From Pontibacter vulgaris (GTDB lineage Bacteria > Bacteroidota > Bacteroidia > Cytophagales > Hymenobacteraceae): DNA of 64,000 nt. This document shows, piece by piece, positions 16,307 to 24,969 of this stretch; within the stretch, counting starts at the first letter, position 1, and every line of letters begins with the position of its first letter. The DNA is taken from NCBI RefSeq assembly GCF_022758145.1, contig NZ_JAJVDH010000002.1, forward strand, positions 248,001-312,000. The letters are read 5' to 3'. The notes below the pieces were generated by a model, which was given only the letters and a program-made list of their open reading frames with translations, ran no database searches and was not told the origin of the DNA. The position numbers and the translations under genes are program-made.

Positions 16307-17761
16307 CTACAGTTTATCTACTGTAGCAGTAAGGTTGCCTTTAGCGTTAACAACAGCTTTTATACCTGTGGGCGTGAGGTAAATATTTTCGGGGGTAATT
16401 TCCTTTATATTGCCACGCAGCATCACCGATTCGTGTACCCGCCCGGATGTGTTCAGCATGTTCTGGAGCATGGTATGGGCTTCGGTAAGCTGGCTTTGCA
16501 CCGGTATACTTACCTGGCTCTGTATCATGTCTTTAAACTTGTTTTTGGCAAGCCAGCTGGCCGTGCTTAAGAGCCTGTCTTTTGTGTCAAGGTCATAGTC
16601 TACATCGCGTACTTTGATAGAGGCAGTCTGGGCATCGTAGTAAGGCGTGCCGCGCAGGTATACTTTGCCTACTATCTTCTTAGTGAACAAGCCTGCTTTG
16701 GTTTTTCCGTTCACATCCAGCATCAGCACCAGTTGTTCGCCGCCCGGCGTAATAGCAGCATTGTTTACCCTTACTTCACTTTTGCCGCCATCAAACTTAT
16801 AGGTCTGGTTAGCTACCTGTTCCTGTAGCAGCTTGCTGGCATGGGCATACGGTATAGTTGCAGTCAGCCCGATCTGTATGGCATCGGTCAGGCGGTTATC
16901 CAGCACCAGTTTCGGGAGGTTCCTGTTTACCTTTACATTGGGTTTGCCATCGGTATCAACGCTAATGTAAGAGGTAATACCGATGCGGGTGTTAAGATTG
17001 CCGTTGCTGGCAAAAAGTGGGGCAATGCGCACATCCTTGGGTACAATGGTTAGCCAGGCATTATAGGCATCATTTAGTTTTAGTGGTTGCTGCACCTGCT
17101 GCCAGGCCTCGACTACATACTGGCGCATGTTCAGTCGGCTTTGCAGGTCTTTATCGAGCTGTTTGGTAAGTATGGCCATTTGCTCGCGCATAGTAGGCTC
17201 TACAAAGCGGGCCAGGCCAATTTTAAGCGGGCCAAGTTGAAGTACAGGCTTGGTGTCGCCCCATTCAAAATCGCCGCTTGTAGTAGTTTTTACTGCATAG
17301 TCTTCGGTAAGGCCAATCTTACTTTCCGTCTTTATCACCATGTCAAAATTGGTGTCTTCGGTTTTATCGATGGCAGGGCAAAGTTTGCAAGGGTCCCATT
17401 TCCAGCGGCCTTTGGCATAAATGCGAAGCGGTACGCTAAAGTATACTTTATCTTTTTCGGCACGCATGCTCATGCGCCCCAGTTTAGACACCGTTACAGC
17501 CACATTATCGCCTTCCAGGTTATCGTCTTTGTAAAGTATGCCCTTAAACTCCTGGTTCAGTTTATCTTCGATAGCGGCAATAGGTATAGAAACAGGTATG
17601 GTAATAGAAGACAGCTTGGGTTGGTAGGCAGGCACAGCTACAGCAGTAGCAGCGGGCGCTTCAGAGTTTATTTTAGATGTGCTGGAGCAGCCCGGAACTA
17701 TAAAAGTGGCAGAGCAGGCAAACAGCAGTAGTATAAATTTAGGTAAGTTGTTTCTTATCAC
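16307..17761 (-). CDS. DUF4403 family lipoprotein
   Basis: The 484-residue protein starts with a lipoprotein signal (MIRNNLPKFILLLFACSATF, lipobox VPGC with Cys25). The body matches DUF4403: LSSITIPVSIPIAAIEDKLN, the cysteine pair KWDPCKLCPA, TESKIGLTEDYAV, and the C-terminal LTEAHTMLQNMLNTSG. It appears to consist of two tubular lipid-binding-type (TULIP/BPI-like) beta-helical repeats, which would suggest lipid handling in the periplasm; that is inference. It stands downstream of the thioredoxin and DUF3891 genes on the same strand, with about 100-bp gaps. Confidence 0.82.
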   Translation of the reverse strand: MIRNNLPKFILLLFACSATFIVPGCSSTSKINSEAPAATAVAVPAYQPKLSSITIPVSIPIAAIEDKLNQEFKGILYKDDNLEGDNVAVTVSKLGRMSMRAEKDKVYFSVPLRIYAKGRWKWDPCKLCPAIDKTEDTNFDMVIKTESKIGLTEDYAVKTTTSGDFEWGDTKPVLQLGPLKIGLARFVEPTMREQMAILTKQLDKDLQSRLNMRQYVVEAWQQVQQPLKLNDAYNAWLTIVPKDVRIAPLFASNGNLNTRIGITSYISVDTDGKPNVKVNRNLPKLVLDNRLTDAIQIGLTATIPYAHASKLLQEQVANQTYKFDGGKSEVRVNNAAITPGGEQLVLMLDVNGKTKAGLFTKKIVGKVYLRGTPYYDAQTASIKVRDVDYDLDTKDRLLSTASWLAKNKFKDMIQSQVSIPVQSQLTEAHTMLQNMLNTSGRVHESVMLRGNIKEITPENIYLTPTGIKAVVNAKGNLTATVDKL

Positions 17762-17860
17762 GGATTTAGCTGATTAATAAAAGCAACGCAAGTTACTGAT
17801 TTTACACGTCAGCTACCAGAATGCAAGGCTAGTGCCAGGTTATTGATATTGGTTTTATAC

Positions 17861-18178
17861 TTACAGCAGTTTCGAGAGCATGCCGCGCAAGTCTTCTTCG
17901 GTGGCTACAACGCCGCAATCCACCAGCATGCTGTCTTTGTAAGTAGCAAAAAAAGGTGTTCCGGTCATGCTTACTTCTTTACTGGAAACCGGATTCTCTT
18001 TAGCGCTCATCCGCACAAACGTAATGTGTTGGTAAGCCGGCTCGGCAGAAATTCTTATAAACTTAGGATGTATAGATTTGCAAACAGGACAATCGTCTGC
18101 CGTAAATTTCACGATCACGCGGTCCTTTTTAAATATGAGTTGTCTAAGCTCTTTATCGTTTGATTCCAGTATGGTCAT
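17861..18178 (-). CDS. thioredoxin-family protein
   Basis: The 105-residue cytosolic protein has a thioredoxin fold with active site CPVC (Cys30 and Cys33) in VKFTADDCPVCKSI, the cis-Pro segment MTGTPFFATYKD, and the C-terminal helix EEDLRGMLSKLL. It has no signal peptide. The CPxC dipeptide differs from the CGPC of classical thioredoxin, so redox potential and partners may differ. It lies between DUF3891 and DUF4403 genes on the same strand. Confidence 0.88.
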   Translation of the reverse strand: MTILESNDKELRQLIFKKDRVIVKFTADDCPVCKSIHPKFIRISAEPAYQHITFVRMSAKENPVSSKEVSMTGTPFFATYKDSMLVDCGVVATEEDLRGMLSKLL

Positions 18179-18283
18179 TCTTTTTTTTTCCTCAGGTTGA
18201 ATAAGTCTGCCGGGTTAGAAAACTTATGCATGCAAGTATAGACGGGGAATACCTGCTGGGGTTAGGTGCTTATAGAAGTTGGT

Positions 18284-19015
18284 TTATGGATTTTCTGAGA
18301 ATGCCCATCGTTTATACTTTACTTCGGCCTTAGCCAGCGCAGTTGCCAACTCTGCATCGTTCTTAAATTGTAGCTGCTGCAAGGTTCTGTACGCTACCTG
18401 TACTTCCAGTCCCGGTGTTGCAAAAGGCCAGGGATCTACTATTAAAGTGTTATTTGCTGTTTGTTTAATGAAGTATACTTTCCCATCGGGGCCTTTTGTA
18501 ATCTCTAAAGTTCGTTCATCGGCAGGGAGTTCGTTTTTGCAAAGTATAAGCGAGAGGCGGTCGCACCACTGTAGTACAGCATATCCTTTTTCTGCTTCAG
18601 CTTTATTTATACGTAGCGCCTGCCGGCATTTGCGCTGTACGACAAGTTGTTCATCCAGGAAGTTATCGGTGCTTTTGTTTTTGCCGCGCTGGCTTTCATA
18701 CAAATAACTCATGTGCATAGAGGTAAGCAACATTACCCAACTGCTCTGAAACCTGGTGGCGTGCATCAGTGCTTTGGCCTGATCGAGGGTAGTTGGTAGA
18801 AGTGTAAAATCAGCGGGAGCGCCGGCTTCTGTCAGGCCATCTTTTCCTTTCCATGTTTTCTGGCGGTTGTCGTGGTTGGCAATTGCAATTATGGTTTCAA
18901 CCCAGTGCCGGCAGTGTAATTCTGGTTTCAGGTGAAATGCTAACTGCGCTGCCAGCACCCCATGCGCCTGCTGGTAAATAATTTCCCAACCTTCAGGTAT
19001 CGCATTTACGATCAT
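18284..19015 (-). CDS. DUF3891 family protein
   Basis: The 243-residue soluble protein starts MIVNAIPEGWEIIYQQAHGV and continues LAAQLAFHLKPE. This pattern is characteristic of DUF3891: a His in the QxxHxxLAxQ helix, then IIAIANHDNRQ and HMSYLYESQRG. The His/Asp residues in these helices look like a metal site of an HD-like fold, but the family has no proven activity. It is the first gene of a minus-strand run toward the thioredoxin and DUF4403 genes. Confidence 0.85.
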   Translation of the reverse strand: MIVNAIPEGWEIIYQQAHGVLAAQLAFHLKPELHCRHWVETIIAIANHDNRQKTWKGKDGLTEAGAPADFTLLPTTLDQAKALMHATRFQSSWVMLLTSMHMSYLYESQRGKNKSTDNFLDEQLVVQRKCRQALRINKAEAEKGYAVLQWCDRLSLILCKNELPADERTLEITKGPDGKVYFIKQTANNTLIVDPWPFATPGLEVQVAYRTLQQLQFKNDAELATALAKAEVKYKRWAFSENP

Positions 19016-19162
19016 AAGCTATTAGTTTATACTTGGCCAAAGTATAAACTGCTTTTATTGGAGAAAGTTGATGTGAGGTATAGGGTCATTAGTGGAAGTT
19101 CTTTAGACCTCATAGCGTACGCAGCTCCTACAAGCGTCTTACTTATAGTTGGTGTTTCCAAC

Positions 19163-19200
19163 CACCCCAGCCCCTCCTTAACTAATGAGGGGAGCTCAAC
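19163..19200. repeat. G/C hairpin repeat resembling the DUF559-flanking family
   Basis: CCCCTC (19171-19176) pairs with GAGGGG (19187-19192) around a ten-base loop, preceded by ACCACCCCAG. The general layout is like copies A-C, but the loop differs, so it is a relative at best. Confidence 0.4.
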
Positions 19201-19275
19201 GTTTCATTGTAAACATTCTGTTTAACATGCACCTTCTATGCTTTGATTAAGCTTTCGCCTCGCCGGCTGGGCCTT

Positions 19276-19299
19276 ACTTTTCTCCTTGATGAGAAAAGT
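19276..19299. repeat. 9-bp hairpin ACTTTTCTC/GAGAAAAGT
   Basis: A perfect 9-bp stem with a six-base loop (CTTGAT) is followed by CTAAAAGGGGC. Similar elements are scattered in Bacteroidota intergenic DNA (general recollection, not checked). Confidence 0.5.
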
Positions 19300-19336
19300 C
19301 TAAAAGGGGCCCCTGCACCCCTGTAAGCAAAAGAAT

Positions 19337-19403
19337 CAAGACAATTCGTTTATCGAGGGCCCCTACCCCCACTCGCTGAACGCTCAAACATCGAATCGTC
19401 TTG
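19337..19403. repeat. spaced inverted repeat CAAGACAATTCG / CGAATCGTCTTG
   Basis: 12-base arms at 19337-19348 and 19392-19403 match in 11 positions, with 43 bases between them. The function is unknown. Confidence 0.45.
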
Positions 19404-19531
19404 GGTGCACTTGGAAAAGCTATTGCTTTATAGGTCAAGTATAACACCCCTGTAGTCCCCTCAAGGGAACAGTGGTTTCAGTAGTACTAGCGTTTGCTAT
19501 CGAAATTGTACCCAGTCCTTGGGTTGAGCGC

Positions 19532-19633
19532 CTTGTGAGATCCGGTGCCTGAAAGGCAGCCGTAGCGTAGCGGAGGCAGGAGGGAACACAGCGCGATGCC
19601 CGAGGACGAGCCCTCGCGGGCTAGGAGCGAACC
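19532..19633. other. G+C-rich multi-hairpin block, possible structured RNA or repeat
   Basis: Several short stems follow each other: GCCT/AGGC (19547-19557), CCG/CGG (19560-19573), and GCCCG/CGGGC (19598-19621). Base composition is much richer in G+C than the flanks. No open frame here looks coding. Confidence 0.4.
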
Positions 19634-19734
19634 AAAACAACTATAAAACGATAGGCAAGTAGAGCTCCCAGGATTACAGGAAACTATGAAAGTATAGCCT
19701 GTTAGCCACAAGCTAAAGCTTCAACGATAGAACA

Positions 19735-19769
19735 CATAAGATTTCTCGACTATCGCTCGAAATGACAAC
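19735..19769 (-). repeat. dispersed hairpin repeat, family TGTCATYYCGAGC...CGAGRRAYCTTAT, copy 1
   Basis: Read on the minus strand it is TGTCATTTCGAGC, six bases, then CGAGAAATCTTAT. The second copy is at 26464 with paired base changes (TTTC/GAAA versus TCCC/GGGA). Confidence 0.65.
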
Positions 19770-19780
19770 AGAATGAAAAC

Positions 19781-19819
19781 AAAAAAGGGTGATATCAGTT
19801 ATGACATCACCCTTTTTTT
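19781..19819 (-). terminator. bidirectional terminator after the threonine dehydrogenase gene
   Basis: A 13-bp stem AAAAAAGGGTGAT (19781-19793) / ATCACCCTTTTTT (19806-19818) has an A run on one side and a T run on the other. Confidence 0.85.
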
Positions 19820-19838
19820 AAATTTTATACTTACCAAC

Positions 19839-20816
19839 TTACGCTAGCGTCTGCTCTTCTTTCATTTTTTTCAGGTTGAGGAGCATGTCTTCCGTCATGG
19901 TATCCAGATTATAAGCTGGTTTCCAGTTCCAGTCCTGCTGGGCAGCGCTGTCGTCGATGCTTTGTGGCCACGAATCTGCTATCTGCTGGCGAGAATCAGG
20001 CTTGTAAGATATCTGGAAATCAGGGATGTGTTTCTGAATAGAAGCGGCTATTTCTTTAGGCGAGAAGCTCATGGCGCTCAGGTTATAAGAACTACGAACT
20101 TTTACCTGCTCCGCCGGTGCATGCATCAGGTCAATGGTAGCTTTCAGGGCATCCGGCATATACATCATAGGCAGGTACGTGTTCTCGCTCAGGAAACATT
20201 CGTAATTACCACTTTCTAATGCCTGGTGGTAAATATCCACAGCATAATCTGTAGTGCCACCGCCAGGTAGGGCTTTATAGCCGATCAGGCCCGGGTAGCG
20301 AAGGCTACGCACATCAAGGCCATACTTTTCGAAGTAATATTCGCACCAACGCTCACCAGCCTGCTTGCTAACGCCATATACCGTGTTAGGATCCATGATG
20401 GTGTGCTGCGGCGTGTTCTGGCGCGGCGTGTTAGGGCCAAACACAGCAATAGAACTTGGCCAGTATACTTTCTCCACTTTCTGCTCCAGGGCCAGGTCCA
20501 GCACATTAAACAGGCCGTCCATGTTCAGTTTCCAGGCAAATTTCGGATTCTTTTCGCCAGTGGCCGAAAGTACAGCGGCCAGGTGGTAGATCTGCTTAAA
20601 TTTATACTTAGAGGCTAATTCTGCCAAAACTTTCGTATCCAGTACATCCACTTTCTCAAAAGGGCCGGAATCGCGCAAGTCAGCCTGCTTTGGTGCTGAA
20701 ATGTCGGCTGCGACCACATTTTGCCCGCCATACATGTTACGAAGCTCGAGGGTAAGTTCCGAGCCAAGCTGTCCGCAGGCGCCAATCACTAATACCGTAT
20801 CACTTGTGTTTGCCAT
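19839..20816 (-). CDS. NAD-dependent epimerase-type L-threonine 3-dehydrogenase
   Basis: The 325-residue protein is an extended short-chain dehydrogenase. It has Rossmann loop VIGACGQLGSELTLELR, IYHLAAVLSATGEKNPKFAW, SSIAVFGPNTPRQNTPQ, and the catalytic YxxxK in VYGVSKQAGERWCEYYF. This pattern, especially the SATGE and NTP segments, is that of the SDR-type threonine dehydrogenase described in Flavobacterium, which makes 2-amino-3-ketobutyrate. Kbl, the next enzyme, is encoded 1.5 kb away on the other strand, supporting the assignment. Another sugar epimerase is less likely. A hairpin terminator follows. Confidence 0.88.
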   Translation of the reverse strand: MANTSDTVLVIGACGQLGSELTLELRNMYGGQNVVAADISAPKQADLRDSGPFEKVDVLDTKVLAELASKYKFKQIYHLAAVLSATGEKNPKFAWKLNMDGLFNVLDLALEQKVEKVYWPSSIAVFGPNTPRQNTPQHTIMDPNTVYGVSKQAGERWCEYYFEKYGLDVRSLRYPGLIGYKALPGGGTTDYAVDIYHQALESGNYECFLSENTYLPMMYMPDALKATIDLMHAPAEQVKVRSSYNLSAMSFSPKEIAASIQKHIPDFQISYKPDSRQQIADSWPQSIDDSAAQQDWNWKPAYNLDTMTEDMLLNLKKMKEEQTLA

Positions 20817-21140
20817 AGTTAAGGAATTCTATTTGTGCAAAGTAACCGATTTCAGTGCAATAGTAAAAGTATAAACCACAAGAAAGGTGAGGGCTTAATA
20901 CAAGATAAATGTCTGCGACAGGTTATACAGCCTTACATCGCCTTCTATGCACTTCTTCAAAAGTATAAGTGGTTGAAAACATGAGTTAACGAAGTATAAA
21001 ATAGAAGCAACACAGCTCTGTTGCAGGAGGTTGATTTTCTTATATTTGTAGAGGCAAAAGAGTAAATTTAATTTATAACCGTTATTTAGAAGCGAAGCCT
21101 GTAAATTTGCAGCACCCAGGCTGGGTTAAGCTAACAAAGC
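20817..21140. other. divergent promoter region between threonine dehydrogenase and repeat-protein genes
   Basis: Two exact TAnnTTTG elements face right: TATATTTG at 21041-21048 and TAAATTTG at 21102-21109. The latter is 31 bases before the ATG, but neither has a perfect TTTG at -33. AAGTATA motifs occur at about 20868, 20960 and 20993. Nothing else is recognisable. Confidence 0.5.
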
Positions 21141-22268
21141 ATGACGTTTGAAGAGTACCTGATAAAGAAGCGTATAAATAAGGCTGCCTTTGAGGCAGAA
21201 GACACGGCTCGTTATAAAGCATGGGAGGAGATGTATGCGCAGATGCACCCTAACAGCTTTTATGTAGCTGTAAAAATGCTCATCAACAATGTGCGTTTAA
21301 AATACCATTTGCGGGAAGAGGATGTTCCGAAAGTTGCCCCTGCCACTACTGCAGTACCACGGCCTGCCGCTGCAAGGCGTGCTGCCCCTGTTGCAAAACC
21401 TGCTGATGTTCCGGCTTCAACTATTGTTCCACAGGAAACAATTGAAGAAAAGCCGGTTGCGCCAGCTGCTGTACCAAAAGCAAGGCCTGTTATCAGCAGG
21501 CCGGCTGCTATGCAAAAACCTCCGGTAGAGGGAGAGGCACCAGTATCTGAGCCAACACAGCCGGCTGCTGCCAAAGCAAGGCCGGTAATTAAACGGCCTG
21601 TAATAACAAAACCAGCTGCGGAAGCAGCCAATACAAATACAGAAGCTACGCCACAGGCACCAGCTTCAGAAGAAACTAAACCAGTTGCCAGACCCCGACC
21701 TGTTATAAAAAGGCCGGCAGCGCTTCAGAAGCCGGCAGAAGAAAAGACCGAAGCTATAACACCTGTTGAGCCAACTGCAGAAACAGAAGTGCCAGCTGCT
21801 ATACCTTCTCCCCGACCAAGACCGGTAATAAAACGCCCGACCGCGTTACAAAAACCACCCCAGGAAGAAACGCAGGCAAGCGCCCAAGAAGAAACAACAA
21901 TAACTACGCCTGCTGCTGAAACGCCTGCGCCACCAAGGCCACGACCCGTAATGAAACGGCCAGCTGCATTGGTAAAACCTGAGGAAGAAGCAGGCAAACC
22001 TGATAAAGATCAACCTACAGAAGCTGCACCTGCGGATGAAAAAACAGATGTGCCGGCACTAAAACCGCCTAGGCCACGTCCTGTAATAAAAAGGCTAACG
22101 CCACCAGCAGCTGAACAGGAGCAAAAGCAGGCTGAAGAGCAAATTACAGAAACTAAACCACCTGCAGACAGTGCCCCGGAAGAGAACCCGAAGCCTCCGC
22201 GCCCAAGACCTATTATCCGGAGGCCAACGCCTAAACCCGACGAAAGCGGGGAAGTAGCAGATTTATAG
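21141..22268 (+). CDS. Pro/Ala-rich protein with seven RPRPVIKRP-type tandem repeats
   Basis: The 375-residue protein has a conserved-looking helical N-terminal domain of about 60 residues (MTFEEYLIKKRINKAAFEAE, then MHPNSFYVAVKMLINNVRLK), resembling a small Bacteroidota protein of unknown function. From residue 65 it is low-complexity Pro/Ala/Glu sequence with seven basic nonamers. KARPVISRP is at 113 and KARPVIKRP at 145. RPRPVIKRP recurs at 184 and 225. Variants lie at 266, 311 and 354. The repeats are 30-45 residues apart, separated by acidic spacers. No signal peptide or membrane helix is visible, so it is not a TonB-type linker. kbl starts 43 bp downstream. The function is unknown. Confidence 0.8.
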   Translation: MTFEEYLIKKRINKAAFEAEDTARYKAWEEMYAQMHPNSFYVAVKMLINNVRLKYHLREEDVPKVAPATTAVPRPAAARRAAPVAKPADVPASTIVPQETIEEKPVAPAAVPKARPVISRPAAMQKPPVEGEAPVSEPTQPAAAKARPVIKRPVITKPAAEAANTNTEATPQAPASEETKPVARPRPVIKRPAALQKPAEEKTEAITPVEPTAETEVPAAIPSPRPRPVIKRPTALQKPPQEETQASAQEETTITTPAAETPAPPRPRPVMKRPAALVKPEEEAGKPDKDQPTEAAPADEKTDVPALKPPRPRPVIKRLTPPAAEQEQKQAEEQITETKPPADSAPEENPKPPRPRPIIRRPTPKPDESGEVADL

Positions 22269-22311
22269 TTATACTTGACAAATACCCAAAATTGATATAC
22301 AAACAACAGAT

Positions 22312-23508
22312 ATGTACGAGACTTTAAAACCAGACTTAGCACAGCAGCTTGCTGAAATAGAAGAAGCAGGATTGTATAAAAGAGAGCGCATCATTACAAC
22401 GCCGCAGGGTGCTGATATTGATACCACGCAGCAGAAGCATGTACTTAACTTTTGCGCCAATAACTACCTGGGCCTTTCGGCGCACCCGGCAGTAATTGAG
22501 GCAGCCAAAGAAGCGATCGATACACATGGTTATGGCATGAGCTCGGTACGTTTTATCTGCGGTACCCAGGATATACACAAAGAGCTGGAGCGTAAGATAT
22601 CTGAGTTCTTAGGCACTGAAGACACCATACTTTACGCAGCTGCTTTTGATGCCAACGGTGGCGTTTTTGAGCCGTTGTTCGGCGAAGACTCTGCAATCAT
22701 TTCTGATGCCCTGAACCATGCTTCTATCATAGATGGTATCCGTTTATGCAAAGCGCAGCGCTTCCGTTATGAGCACAACAACATGGCCGACCTGGAGGCA
22801 AAACTGCAGGAAGCTGTTAGTAAAAACACCAAGCACCGCATTATTGTAACAGATGGCGCTTTTTCGATGGATGGTACTGTTGCCCAGCTGGATAAAATAG
22901 TAGAACTGGCTGATAAGTATAAAGCTCTGATCATGATCGATGAGTGCCATAGCTCCGGCTTTATGGGTAAAACAGGCCGTGGTACACACGAGTATCACAA
23001 CGTAATGGGCAAAATCGATATTATTACAGGTACGCTTGGCAAAGCGCTTGGTGGTGCTATGGGCGGCTTTACTTCCGGGCATAAAGAGATCATCGATATG
23101 TTACGCCAGCGCTCACGTCCTTACCTGTTCTCAAACTCACTGGCTCCTTCTATTGTAGGTGCTTCTATTGCCGTGCTCGATTTACTTAGCTCAACAACAG
23201 AGCTGCGCGATAAGCTGGAGTGGAACACCAAATATTTCCGTGAGAAAATTACAGAAGCCGGTTTCGACATTAAGCCAGGCGACCACCCGATTGTGCCGGT
23301 AATGCTGTACGATGCCCCGCTGGCGCAGGAGTTTGCAGCCCGCATGCTGGATAAAGGCATTTATGTTATCGGTTTCTACTACCCTGTAGTTGCAAAAGGC
23401 CAGGCGCGTATACGTGTGCAAATGTCTGCGGTGCATGATAAAGAGCACCTGGATAAATGTATAGCTGCCTTTACCGAAGTTGGTAAAGAGCTTGGTGTTA
23501 TTAAGTAA
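22312..23508 (+). CDS. kbl: glycine C-acetyltransferase (2-amino-3-ketobutyrate CoA ligase)
   Basis: This PLP enzyme of the alpha-oxoamine synthase family splits 2-amino-3-ketobutyrate with CoA into glycine and acetyl-CoA. In 398 residues I see [58 protein letters not shown], the PLP lysine in [13 protein letters not shown], and [13 protein letters not shown]. Together with the threonine dehydrogenase encoded divergently, it forms the threonine-to-glycine pathway. A terminator follows at 23533. Confidence 0.96.
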   Translation: MYETLKPDLAQQLAEIEEAGLYKRERIITTPQGADIDTTQQKHVLNFCANNYLGLSAHPAVIEAAKEAIDTHGYGMSSVRFICGTQDIHKELERKISEFLGTEDTILYAAAFDANGGVFEPLFGEDSAIISDALNHASIIDGIRLCKAQRFRYEHNNMADLEAKLQEAVSKNTKHRIIVTDGAFSMDGTVAQLDKIVELADKYKALIMIDECHSSGFMGKTGRGTHEYHNVMGKIDIITGTLGKALGGAMGGFTSGHKEIIDMLRQRSRPYLFSNSLAPSIVGASIAVLDLLSSTTELRDKLEWNTKYFREKITEAGFDIKPGDHPIVPVMLYDAPLAQEFAARMLDKGIYVIGFYYPVVAKGQARIRVQMSAVHDKEHLDKCIAAFTEVGKELGVIK

Positions 23509-23532
23509 GTTTTATACTTGCTTGCAAAGTAT

Positions 23533-23564
23533 AAAAGCTGCCCCTTGTAACGGGCAGCTTTTTG
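23533..23564 (+). terminator. rho-independent terminator after kbl
   Basis: AAAAGCTGCCC (23533-23543) pairs with GGGCAGCTTTT (from 23552), followed by a T-rich tract. Confidence 0.85.
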
Positions 23565-23615
23565 TTTTTAAGCATAGTTCTTATACTTTTAAACTGAAGC
23601 AAAATTGATTGAAAA

Positions 23616-23831
23616 ATGGAGTTAGCAGCAGGAAACGGAGCCTTTGTTGAGAGTTTGATTTTTACACTTGTAGTTGTTAATTACCTGCTGGTGGTGCTTA
23701 CAGTAGTGCATATCATTTTCAGGTCTAGCTATGTGCTTACTGAGCGGTTACTCTGGATGGTAGTAGTATGGGTAATTCCGGTAATCGGGTTTTCAGCTTA
23801 TTGGTTTTTCTGGAGAAGAAAGGGAAATTAA
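23616..23831 (+). CDS. small membrane protein, PLDc_N-like
   Basis: The 71-residue protein has two hydrophobic helices: SLIFTLVVVNYLLVVLTVV and LLWMVVVWVIPVIGFSAYWF. It ends in a basic FWRRKGN. The W-x-P-x-x-G-x-x-x-Y-x-F-F pattern resembles the N-terminal membrane domain of cardiolipin-synthase-type phospholipase D proteins, which also occurs as free-standing small proteins. The function is unknown. A second small membrane protein gene follows 52 bp later. Confidence 0.75.
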   Translation: MELAAGNGAFVESLIFTLVVVNYLLVVLTVVHIIFRSSYVLTERLLWMVVVWVIPVIGFSAYWFFWRRKGN

Positions 23832-23883
23832 TCTTTTTTATCTTTAAATAATTATATGTCGTATAAGCAGCAAAAGTATAGCT

Positions 23884-24108
23884 ATGGAGACTGCTTCTCA
23901 GAATATCCTATCTACAGTTGTTGTAATACTACTGTATGTGTTTGCTGCCGTAGTAGCAGCACAGATTTTTAGCAAGTCTAAGTATAAGTTGTTTGCGAGG
24001 ATAAAGCGGGCTAGCAGTTTAATCGAAGTACCGTTACTCAAACCGATGATGAGTAAGCTATACTTTCTAAGCAGAAGGAAACAGCAGCGTGTTAAAGAAA
24101 AAGCTTAA
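23884..24108 (+). CDS. small single-pass membrane protein
   Basis: This 74-residue protein has one hydrophobic helix near the N-terminus (STVVVILLYVFAAVVAAQIF) and a strongly basic remainder (SKSKYKLFARIKRASS, SRRKQQRVKEKA), implying a cytoplasmic C-terminus. I do not recognise a family. Codon use fits the neighbours and the ATG is preceded by an AAGTATA motif. It is convergent with cdaA, 18 bp away. Confidence 0.6.
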   Translation: METASQNILSTVVVILLYVFAAVVAAQIFSKSKYKLFARIKRASSLIEVPLLKPMMSKLYFLSRRKQQRVKEKA

Positions 24109-24126
24109 TCGGTTATAGTTACAGTA

Positions 24127-24969
24127 CTAAGCTGCATTTACAGACTTTTCAGAAGGGGCTGCTGCAGGGCGCTGATCCATATCAAAAAGGAACTGGTTGA
24201 GCTTCACACGCAGGTCAGCGGAAGAAAGGTTGCGGTATACTTCGCCGTTTCGTACTAGGGCAATCTGGCCTGTCTCCTCCGAAACTACAAGCACTACACT
24301 ATCTGTAACCTCTGTTAAACCAATTGCAGCGCGGTGGCGCAAACCCATAGAGGCCGGAATCTCATTGTTTTCAGTAACAGGTAAAATACAGCGGGCAGCC
24401 TTAATGCGGTTGTTAGCAATAATAACAGCGCCATCGTGCAAAGGGCTGGTTTTGTTAAAGATAGACATCAGCAGGCGTTTCGAGATAACGGCATCAATCA
24501 AATCTCCCGACTCAGCATAATATTTCAGCTCCGAGCTTTTTGCGAATACAATAAGAGCGCCGGTATTTTTGCCAGCCAATGATTTGGCAGCTTCTATAAA
24601 AGGAGTGAGGCTTAGTTTTTCGGTTTGTTCGCGGCGCCACGGAAATCCCCAGAAAATACGTTCGTTATTAAAAGCTGTGGTTTTGCCTATCATCAGCAGG
24701 AAGCGCCGGATCTCGGGCTGGAAAAGTATAATAGCAGCCAGCACGCCCACGCCCATAAACTGACCCAGAATTATACTCAGCAACTCCATACCGGCGGCGC
24801 GCACCACCAGGTATAAGAGGTAAATAGAGAGCAGGCCCAGGAAAATCTTGAGCGCTACGCTGCCTGTCAGGAGTTTGTATAGCTGGTATAGCAATACAGT
24901 AACCAGCAGAATATCAATGATATCAAGCAGCTCAATCTCTAAAAACCCTATGCTGAATAATAATGTCAA
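24127..24969 (-). CDS. cdaA: diadenylate cyclase CdaA
   Basis: This membrane-bound enzyme makes cyclic di-AMP from ATP. The 280-residue protein has three N-terminal helices (first about 100 residues) and the DAC domain with the hallmark motifs LHDGAVIIANNRIKAA (DGA) and MGLRHRAAIGLTE (RHR). It starts with a TTG (24967-24969) whose last two bases belong to the folP stop TGA, so translation is coupled to folP. It indicates c-di-AMP signalling in this organism. No c-di-AMP phosphodiesterase is adjacent. Confidence 0.95.
   Translation of the reverse strand: MTLLFSIGFLEIELLDIIDILLVTVLLYQLYKLLTGSVALKIFLGLLSIYLLYLVVRAAGMELLSIILGQFMGVGVLAAIILFQPEIRRFLLMIGKTTAFNNERIFWGFPWRREQTEKLSLTPFIEAAKSLAGKNTGALIVFAKSSELKYYAESGDLIDAVISKRLLMSIFNKTSPLHDGAVIIANNRIKAARCILPVTENNEIPASMGLRHRAAIGLTEVTDSVVLVVSEETGQIALVRNGEVYRNLSSADLRVKLNQFLFDMDQRPAAAPSEKSVNAA

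Larger units (their letters stand above)
19016..19838. other. gene-free 823-bp region rich in hairpins and dispersed repeats
   Basis: No frame here looks coding. From left to right it holds AAGTATA-type motifs (19030-19080, 19145), a G/C hairpin repeat (19163), an ACTTTTCTC hairpin (19276), a spaced inverted repeat (19337/19392), a G+C-rich multi-hairpin block (19532-19633), a dispersed hairpin repeat (19735) and a terminator (19781). It looks like an accumulation site for small repeats between two gene groups. Confidence 0.7.

Noticed and set aside
16841..17731. Long plus-strand frames opposite the DUF4403 gene
   Set aside because: They mirror the reverse strand of a clear lipoprotein gene with signal and family motifs.
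19487..19711. Open frame on the minus strand in the repeat-rich gap
   Set aside because: Composition follows the G+C-rich hairpin block; the translation has no recognisable domain and no plausible start signal.
21141..22268. TonB-like identity for the Pro-rich protein
   Set aside because: No N-terminal membrane anchor and no TonB C-terminal domain are present.
24127..24969. CdaA as the cyclase partner of the Pycsar-type effector
   Set aside because: It makes c-di-AMP from ATP, is a housekeeping membrane enzyme next to folP and lies about 30 kb away; Pycsar uses a different cyclase family making cCMP or cUMP.
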